Assembly: GCA_900552365.1 (NCBI GenBank)
Contig: URZP01000001.1
Span: forward strand, 1 to 57,013
Direction of reading: 5' to 3'
DNA: 57,013 nucleotides
DNA from: an uncultured Coriobacteriaceae bacterium
GTDB taxonomy: Bacteria; Actinomycetota; Coriobacteriia; Coriobacteriales; Eggerthellaceae
The translations under genes were made by a program, and so were the position numbers. Under the pieces are notes generated by a model that saw only the letters and a program-made list of their open reading frames with translations, was not told the DNA's origin and ran no database searches. This document shows, piece by piece, positions 51,724 through 57,013 of the stretch; within the stretch, counting starts at the first letter, position 1; each line of letters starts with the position of its first letter.

Positions 51724-54396
51724 ATGCAGTACATGACTTCGGCTGAGATCCGCGAGAAGTACCTCAGCTTCTTCGAAAGCAAGGGGTGCAAGCGCCTGCC
51801 TTCGTCGTCCCTTATCCCCGACGATCCGTCGTTGCTTCTTACCAGCGCCGGCATGGTGCAGTTCAAGCCGTACTTCCTGCATGTGAAGGAGTTCGACCCC
51901 AACTACATCGGCGCCACCACCGTCCAGAAGTGCGTGCGCACCAACGACATCGACATCATCGGCACCGACGGCCGTCATCTGAGCTTCTTCGAGATGCTGG
52001 GCAACTTCAGCTTCGGCAAGTACTTCAAGAAGGAGATGTGCACCTGGGCCATGGAGTTCTCCACCGAGGTTTTGGGCCTTCCGAAAGAGAAACTCTACTT
52101 CACCGTGTTCCTTGACGACGACGAGACCATCGAGATCTGGAAGAGCCTCGGCGTCGATGAAAGCCACATCACCCGTTTGGGCGAGGACGACAACTTCTGG
52201 CGCGCCGGTCCCACCGGCCCTTGCGGTCCCTGCTCCGAACTGTACTACGACCAGGGTCCCGAGTTCGGCTGCGGCAAGGAAGACTGCGGCCCCGGCTGCG
52301 AGTGCGACCGCTTCCTTGAGTACTGGAACCTTGTTTTCACCCAGTACGATGGCCAGGAAGACGGCACGCTCGCCCCACTTCCCACCAAGAACATCGACAC
52401 CGGTCTGGGCCTCGAGCGCATGGCCGCCATCATGCAGGGCGTTCAGGGCAACTTCGAAACCAACGAGCTGCGCGGCCTTATCTCTTTGGGCGAGCAGCTT
52501 TCCGGCAAGAAGTACGTCGGCTCCGCCAACACCGCCGCCATCAAGGGCGAGCAGGGCGCCATCAACACCAGCCTGCGCATCATCTCCGACCATGCTCGCA
52601 GCGTTTCGTTCATGATCGCCGACGGCATCCTGCCTTCCAACGAGGGTCGCGGATACGTTCTGCGCCGTCTTCTGCGCCGCGCCGTCATGCACGGCCATAA
52701 GCTGGGCATCGAGGGCCCGTTCTTGGGCACGTACCTGGCTCAGATCGTCGACACCATGGGCGGCGTTTATCCCGAGCTGGTTGCAAACCGCGAGCTTATC
52801 GAGCGCGTCATCCTTTCCGAGGAAGAGCGCTTCGGCAAGACGCTGCGCACCGGCCAGACCTACCTTGAGGGCGCACTGCGCGACCTTTCCGCAGGCGACG
52901 TCCTTTCGGGCGAGCAGGCATTCACCCTGCATGACACCTATGGTTTCCCCATCGAGCTTACCGAGGAGATCTGCGCTGAAAGCGGCATCGGCGTGGATAA
53001 GGACGGCTTTGACGTGTGCATGGCCGCTCAGCGTGACCGCGCCCGTGCTGCAACCAAGGACGACGCCGAGGCCGCATGGTCCACGTTCGGCGGCGTTCAT
53101 GCCGAGCTGTTGAAGCAGGAAGGCGCCACGAACTTCGTGGGCTACGACAAGCTTCAGGCCAACGCCCGCATCATCGCAGTCATCAAGGACGGCAAGCGCG
53201 TTGCCTCGCTTTCCGAGGGCGACGAGGGCGAGATCATCCTTGACACCACGCCGTTTTATGCGGAAATGGGCGGCGAGGTTGGCGACACCGGCGTTATCGA
53301 GACGTCCGACGCCGCCGCTCAGGTTGTGAACACCAAGGCTCCCGAGAAGGGCCTTATCAGCCACTACGTGAAGGTCATGCGCGGCACTCTGGTCGAGGGC
53401 GAGTCTGCAACGGCTTCCGTCGACGCGCTTCGCCGTGCTCAGGTTGCCCGTAATCACACCGCTACCCATATCCTGCATGCTTCGCTTCGCAAGGTTCTGG
53501 GCGATCATGTGAACCAGGCCGGCTCCTACGTCGGTCCCGACCGCCTGCGTTTCGACTTCACCCACTTCTCGCCGGTCACCCGCGAGGAGATCGAGCAGAT
53601 CGAGCTCATCGCCAACCAGGCAATCATGAGCGCCATGCCCATGAATATCTACGAAACTTCGCTTGACGAGGCGCGCGCTTCAGGCGTTACCGCCCTGTTT
53701 GGTGAAAAGTACGGCGAGAAGGTCCGTGTTGTCGAGGCTGGCGAGTTCTCTCGCGAGCTGTGCGGCGGCTGCCATGTTGCCAACACCGCCGAGATCGGCT
53801 TCCTGAAGGTTGTTTCCGAGTCCAGCGTCGCTGCCAACACGCGCCGCATCGAGGCCGTCACCAGCTTTGGCGCCCTTGAGTACGTCAACAAGATCGAGGC
53901 CGAGCTTCGCGTTGCGGCCGATGGCCTGCATGTTGCGATGTTCGAGGTTGCCGACCGCGCTGCCGCTAACGCTCAGGCTCTTAAGGAAGCTCAGCAGAAG
54001 GCTAAGGCGGGTCAGCAGGCCGCTGCAGCCGAGGGCCTGGACGCCGTGCTGAAGAACGCTTTCGAAAGCGCTGCCGGCTACCCGGTAGTCGTTGCTCATA
54101 TCGCTGGCGCCGAGACCAGCGCGCTGCGCAACGCCTGGGACATCCTCCGTGCCCGCATGGAGGCTCCCGGCGCCGCTGTTCTTGCAGGCGATAAGGATGG
54201 CAAGCCCATCATCATGGCCGCAGGCACTGACGAGGCAGTTGCCGCAGGCTTTAATGCCGGCGCCATCATCAAGGCCGTTGCCCCTGCCGTTAAGGGCGGC
54301 GGTGGTGGCAAGCCCACCATGGCTCAGGCTGGCGGTAAGGACGTCGCGGGCATTCCAGCTGCGCTTGAGCAGGCTCGCGAGATTCTGACCAAGTAG
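51724..54396 (+). CDS. alaS: Alanyl-tRNA synthetase
   Basis: Class II synthetase that charges tRNA-Ala, including the Ala(CGC) tRNA at 34.9 kb. The aminoacylation domain starts with SAEIREKYLSFFESKG and includes the RAGPTGPCGPCSELYYD segment. The editing domain has the zinc ligands H578, H582, C680 and H684 (NHTATHILHA and CGGCH), so clearing of mischarged Ser/Gly is expected. The C-terminal C-Ala domain ends with GGGGGKPTMAQAGGKD. At 890 residues it is complete. The ATG has only a weak ribosome site (GCGAGGA). A -10-like TAGAAT is at 51615-51620; I see no T-box in the 225 bp leader. Confidence 0.96.
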   Translation: MQYMTSAEIREKYLSFFESKGCKRLPSSSLIPDDPSLLLTSAGMVQFKPYFLHVKEFDPNYIGATTVQKCVRTNDIDIIGTDGRHLSFFEMLGNFSFGKYFKKEMCTWAMEFSTEVLGLPKEKLYFTVFLDDDETIEIWKSLGVDESHITRLGEDDNFWRAGPTGPCGPCSELYYDQGPEFGCGKEDCGPGCECDRFLEYWNLVFTQYDGQEDGTLAPLPTKNIDTGLGLERMAAIMQGVQGNFETNELRGLISLGEQLSGKKYVGSANTAAIKGEQGAINTSLRIISDHARSVSFMIADGILPSNEGRGYVLRRLLRRAVMHGHKLGIEGPFLGTYLAQIVDTMGGVYPELVANRELIERVILSEEERFGKTLRTGQTYLEGALRDLSAGDVLSGEQAFTLHDTYGFPIELTEEICAESGIGVDKDGFDVCMAAQRDRARAATKDDAEAAWSTFGGVHAELLKQEGATNFVGYDKLQANARIIAVIKDGKRVASLSEGDEGEIILDTTPFYAEMGGEVGDTGVIETSDAAAQVVNTKAPEKGLISHYVKVMRGTLVEGESATASVDALRRAQVARNHTATHILHASLRKVLGDHVNQAGSYVGPDRLRFDFTHFSPVTREEIEQIELIANQAIMSAMPMNIYETSLDEARASGVTALFGEKYGEKVRVVEAGEFSRELCGGCHVANTAEIGFLKVVSESSVAANTRRIEAVTSFGALEYVNKIEAELRVAADGLHVAMFEVADRAAANAQALKEAQQKAKAGQQAAAAEGLDAVLKNAFESAAGYPVVVAHIAGAETSALRNAWDILRARMEAPGAAVLAGDKDGKPIIMAAGTDEAVAAGFNAGAIIKAVAPAVKGGGGGKPTMAQAGGKDVAGIPAALEQAREILTK

Positions 54397-54443
54397 CTTT
54401 GCTTCGGCTGCATACGCGCTGATAAACCCCATATTGTTCAAAG

Positions 54444-54485
54444 GCGGGGAGTAACTGGAAACGGTTGCTCCCCGCTTCTTTTTCG
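54444..54485 (+). terminator. Terminator after alaS
   Basis: GCGGGGAG (54444-54451) pairs with CTCCCCGC (54468-54475), followed by the T-rich TTCTTTTT. Confidence 0.85.
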
Positions 54486-54550
54486 GGCCCGTTTAGGGCG
54501 TCTGCGTTTTGTATAATGGCGCAAAGTTTGCAAGGTGGAAGGAGAGCAAG

Positions 54551-55870
54551 ATGGGGAAGAACGCTTCCTTTGAAATCGCGCCCGATGCTAAAACGGCGTA
54601 CATCAACGCCCATGTGCTTGACGGAACCGAGAACATGGAGGTTCTTGAAAACCATGCGGTTGTTGTCGAAGGCCAACATATCGCGGCCGTGTCGCCTATG
54701 GCCGAGGCTGATCTGGACGGCTGTAAAACGGTTGACCTGAAGGGTGCGTATTTGCTTCCCGGTCTTGTCAATATGCATGTTCATCTTGCCGGCAACGGAA
54801 AGCCTCAGAAGAAGCAACGTGACAACGAAGCGCTGGTCAAGAAGGTTATGGCCAACGGGTTGACGCGCGCCGTTGCTTATCGACTGGTTTCCGAATACGC
54901 GCGTTTGGAGTTGCACAGCGGCGTCACGACCATCCGTACAGTGGGCGGTCTTGGCGATTTTGACACGCGCGTGCGCGATGCCGGCCTTGCGGGCCAGCTC
55001 GAGGCCCCGCGCATCCTTGCCGCCAACGAGGGCATCTCGGTTCCCGGCGGTCACATGGCAGGTTCCGTTGCCATTGCTGCGCACAGCATTCCCGAGGCGC
55101 TTGTGCAGGTGGACATCGCCAAGTCGCAGGGAGCCGACCTTATCAAGCTCATGATCACCGGCGGCGTGCTTGATGCAACGGAGAAGGGTACCCCAGGCGA
55201 GATGAAGATGGACCCAGCCATGGTTCGCGTGGTGTGCGACAAGGCTCACGAGCTTGGGTTCCTTGTTGCCGCCCATGTCGAATCGACCGAAGGCGTTCGC
55301 GTGGCGCTTGAGGGCGGCGTCGATTCCATCGAGCACGGTGCTGCGCCCACCGACGAGATCATGGATCTATTCAAGAAGAATCAGTCGTTCCTGTGCACCA
55401 CGATCTCACCCGCTTTGCCGTACGCGTTGTTCGATCGTTCGGTTTCCAATGCGAGCGAGGTCGAGCAATACAACGGCAACATGGTCTTCGAGGGTGTCAT
55501 CGCCAATTCGAAGGCGGCTTTGGAGCAAGGCGTGCCCGTTGCCCTGGGCAACGACGTCGGTTGCCCTTGGATCACTCAGTACGACTTCTGGCGCGAGCTT
55601 CGCTACTTCGAGAAGTACGTGGGCGTGTCGCGTCAGTTCGCCCTTCATACGGCGACGCTGCGCAACGCCGAGCTTGCGGGGGTGGGCGACATCACCGGTT
55701 CCATCGAGGTGGGGAAGTGCGCCGACATGATCGTGGTGGATTCCAACCCGCTCGACGACTTGTGCGCACTGCGCACGGTGAAGCATGTGGTTCATCGCGG
55801 GCGTTTCATCGCCGCTCCGAAGGTGAAACGAAACGCCGCGGTTGACCGCGAACTGGATAAATTCCTGTAG
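54551..55870 (+). CDS. Amidohydrolase family protein (imidazolonepropionase/prolidase-like)
   Basis: A 439-residue metal-dependent hydrolase. The N-terminal beta-sandwich strands frame a TIM barrel with the metal site MHVHL (about residues 77-81), a lysine in DLIKLMITGG that may be carbamylated, histidines in AAHVES and SIEHG, and the aspartate in LGNDVG. The C-terminal GKCADMIVVDSNPLDDL is a family mark. Relatives include Xaa-Pro dipeptidases, imidazolonepropionases and organophosphate- or mycotoxin-hydrolysing enzymes; substrate not assigned. I chose ATG 54551 with AAGGAGAG upstream. A perfect -10 TATAAT (54512-54517) precedes it. Confidence 0.85.
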   Translation: MGKNASFEIAPDAKTAYINAHVLDGTENMEVLENHAVVVEGQHIAAVSPMAEADLDGCKTVDLKGAYLLPGLVNMHVHLAGNGKPQKKQRDNEALVKKVMANGLTRAVAYRLVSEYARLELHSGVTTIRTVGGLGDFDTRVRDAGLAGQLEAPRILAANEGISVPGGHMAGSVAIAAHSIPEALVQVDIAKSQGADLIKLMITGGVLDATEKGTPGEMKMDPAMVRVVCDKAHELGFLVAAHVESTEGVRVALEGGVDSIEHGAAPTDEIMDLFKKNQSFLCTTISPALPYALFDRSVSNASEVEQYNGNMVFEGVIANSKAALEQGVPVALGNDVGCPWITQYDFWRELRYFEKYVGVSRQFALHTATLRNAELAGVGDITGSIEVGKCADMIVVDSNPLDDLCALRTVKHVVHRGRFIAAPKVKRNAAVDRELDKFL

Positions 55871-55924
55871 GGCGGCGCGACAGCACGAATCATCGGTGCT
55901 ATGGGCGCCTGGGTTGAGAGGGCG

Positions 55925-56003
55925 ATATACGGGGTCGAAGCGATTCGACTGACATAGTCGTATATGACAGGCGGGACGATGTTGTTTTTCAACCTCGTCC
56001 CGC
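55925..56003. repeat. Two adjacent inverted repeats in a non-coding gap
   Basis: First, ATATACG (55925-55931) pairs with CGTATAT (55959-55965), enclosing GTCGAA-GCGA-TTCGAC (55934-55949). Second, GCGGGACGA (55971-55979) pairs with TCGTCCCGC (55995-56003) around GTTG-TTTTT-CAAC. They lie between convergent genes. The second may act as a terminator without a T-tract; the first looks more like an operator or RNA structure. Confidence 0.6.
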
Positions 56004-56093
56004 TCTCGTGTTCTATAGCCGCCGGTTCCCAAATTGGAAACGCTGGAGATCATCGGCACTGGAAATGGGGGGGGCGAAACGCCGCAAGCGCGT

Positions 56094-56594
56094 TTAACGC
56101 TCGTGAACGCGCGAGGCGTCAAAGCGGCTGGGCCCTTGGGCATTTACTTCGCCGTCGGGGGTGCCGCAGGGGACAAGTGCGAACGGCGTCAGGTCCGAAG
56201 GAATGTCGAGCGCGGCGCGCACGCCTTCGATACGGTCGGGATAACCCTCGATGGCCATCCAAACGCCGCCAAGACCCTGATTCACGCACTCAAGAAGCAG
56301 GTTCTCTATAGCTGCCGACATGTCCATCGGAGCACACTCGGGCAGCGGGATATCTTCGCGTACGCATGGCACGATCACGATGGGCGCGGTTGCGGCGCAC
56401 TTGGCGTAAGGCGACGCGGCGGCAAGTCGAGCGCGCACATCGGCGTCGCGCACGACGTAGAATTCCCAAGGCTGCTGGTTGCCGCCCGAGGGCGCGGCCA
56501 TAGCCGCGCGAAGAAGTTCGGTCACTGCTTCGGCGCTGACGGGCTCGTCTTTGAAACTGCGCACGCTTGCTCGCTTGGCGATCTGGTCGATCAT
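56094..56594 (-). CDS. Nitroreductase family protein
   Basis: A 166-residue FMN-dependent oxidoreductase of the short nitroreductase type. Motifs are AKRASVRSFKDEPV at the start, the FMN-binding APSGGNQQPWEFYVV, and the C-terminal GLGGVWMAIEGYPDRIEGVR with PFALVPCGTPDGE. It probably works as a dimer with NAD(P)H; natural substrate unknown. I chose the ATG at 56594 (AGGAAG upstream) over the GTG three codons before. It faces away from the sulfotransferase gene. Confidence 0.88.
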   Translation of the reverse strand: MIDQIAKRASVRSFKDEPVSAEAVTELLRAAMAAPSGGNQQPWEFYVVRDADVRARLAAASPYAKCAATAPIVIVPCVREDIPLPECAPMDMSAAIENLLLECVNQGLGGVWMAIEGYPDRIEGVRAALDIPSDLTPFALVPCGTPDGEVNAQGPSRFDASRVHER

Positions 56595-56846
56595 GGCGAT
56601 CACGCTTCCTTTCTTCGGTTCATGATCTTCAGGTGCATTCTACTTCTATTCTGCTGTCTTCGTTATCATCGGAGTTTCCGAATAAAACAAACAGGTTACA
56701 GTCGTTCCTATAGCTCTTTTTTATAGCAACATCACTAGAACCTGCGGTAATATGCAGGTGTCTCAAACGATGCAAAACAAAAAACATCGGTATAGCCGAT
56801 GCAAAAGGGAGATTTGCACCGTGGCAATTTAGGGGAAAGGTACGTT
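56595..56846 (+). promoter_or_regulatory. AT-rich control region of the sulfotransferase gene
   Basis: This region has two inverted repeats: ACCTGC (56740-56745) and GCAGGT (56754-56759) with an 8 bp AT-rich centre, and CATCGG-TATAG-CCGATG (56785-56801). GATGCAAAA occurs twice (56769 and 56798). It is much more AT-rich than its surroundings. The repeats are candidate binding sites for a regulator, perhaps a LuxR-type protein, as often seen with these enzymes; that is inference. Confidence 0.5.
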
Positions 56847-57013
56847 ATGGGACGTCCAACTATCTATCCCACCGGCACCACTGTCTATGATCCCGAAAAG
56901 TGCCAGAACGGTTACACCGTTCTGTCCGTCCCGCCCCTGGGCGTCATTTTGCTTGACATGAACGGCAAGGTCGTTCGTCGTTGGAAGGATTGCTATGGCT
57001 TTCCGCCCAAGAT
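56847..57013 (+). CDS. Aryl-sulfate sulfotransferase, N-terminal part (runs off the window)
   Basis: The first 55 residues are present: GRPTIYPTGTTVYDPEKC, then NGYTVLSVPPLGVILLDMNGKVVRRW and GFPPK. This matches the start of the arylsulfotransferase (ASST) beta-propeller family abundant in Eggerthellaceae, which moves sulfate from one phenol to another. No signal peptide is evident at this start. GGGGAAAGG precedes the ATG. The catalytic histidines lie outside the window. Confidence 0.85.
   Translation, partial: MGRPTIYPTGTTVYDPEKCQNGYTVLSVPPLGVILLDMNGKVVRRWKDCYGFPPK

Noticed and set aside
1..57013. CRISPR array, IS element or prophage
   Set aside because: No regularly spaced repeats, transposase, integrase or phage structural genes were found in either strand.

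Overview
The window reads as a chromosomal segment of a high-GC (about 60 %) anaerobic actinobacterium of the class Coriobacteriia, most likely Eggerthellaceae (the Eggerthella/Slackia/Gordonibacter group). This is inferred from gene content: a SufCBDSU operon, an aryl-sulfate sulfotransferase starting at the right edge, a very large 2-hydroxyacyl-CoA dehydratase-type activase, a cytochrome c maturation (Ccm) cluster, and GTG/TTG starts with strong Shine-Dalgarno sites. No 16S gene is present, so the genus cannot be settled.

Layout. 1-1.1 kb: the 3' part of an AT-richer metallophosphoesterase that looks acquired. 1.1-6.9 kb: a divergent Rrf2 regulator and the sufCBDSU iron-sulfur operon. 7.1-18 kb: housekeeping genes (a RecJ nuclease fused to a RecQ-like helicase, Rel, a metallo-beta-lactamase-fold hydrolase, a DUF47/PhoU-like protein, lysC-asd, tlyA). 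18.2-20.9 kb: crcB and a UPF0210 gene on the minus strand, then a decayed HIRAN-domain gene and a non-coding stretch. 20.9-27.3 kb: the 1580-residue activase, rsmI and a YgjP-like metallopeptidase. 27.4-28.3 kb: an XRE regulator/membrane protein pair with a consensus promoter. 28.4-34.8 kb: a secreted coiled-coil wall protein, metG, tatD, a flavodoxin-like protein, rsmA and veg. 34.9 kb: tRNA-Ala(CGC). 35.1-39 kb: two paralogous MFS transporters flanking an oppositely oriented LRR gene. 39.1-44.6 kb: ccmEFABCD. 44.7-47.6 kb: galU, a degenerate homocysteine methyltransferase-like gene, a small unknown gene and an MscS channel. 47.6-47.8 kb: a 6S RNA on the minus strand. 47.9-55.9 kb: rarA, a DUF948-like protein, an AI-2E family permease, alaS and an amidohydrolase. 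55.9-57 kb: stacked palindromes, a nitroreductase and the start of the sulfotransferase.

How the parts fit. Suf supplies Fe-S clusters, which the anaerobic activase needs. The Ccm cluster would supply heme to c-type cytochromes; it has the marks of the variant Ccm pathway (CxxxY CcmE, no CcmG/CcmH in the cluster), and its CcmE carries two tandem OB-type domains. No CRISPR array, integrase, IS element or obvious defence island was seen. The most notable observations are the tandem CxxxY CcmE, the RecJ-helicase fusion, the unannotated 6S RNA, the zinc-ligand-less methyltransferase homologue and the HIRAN pseudogene.
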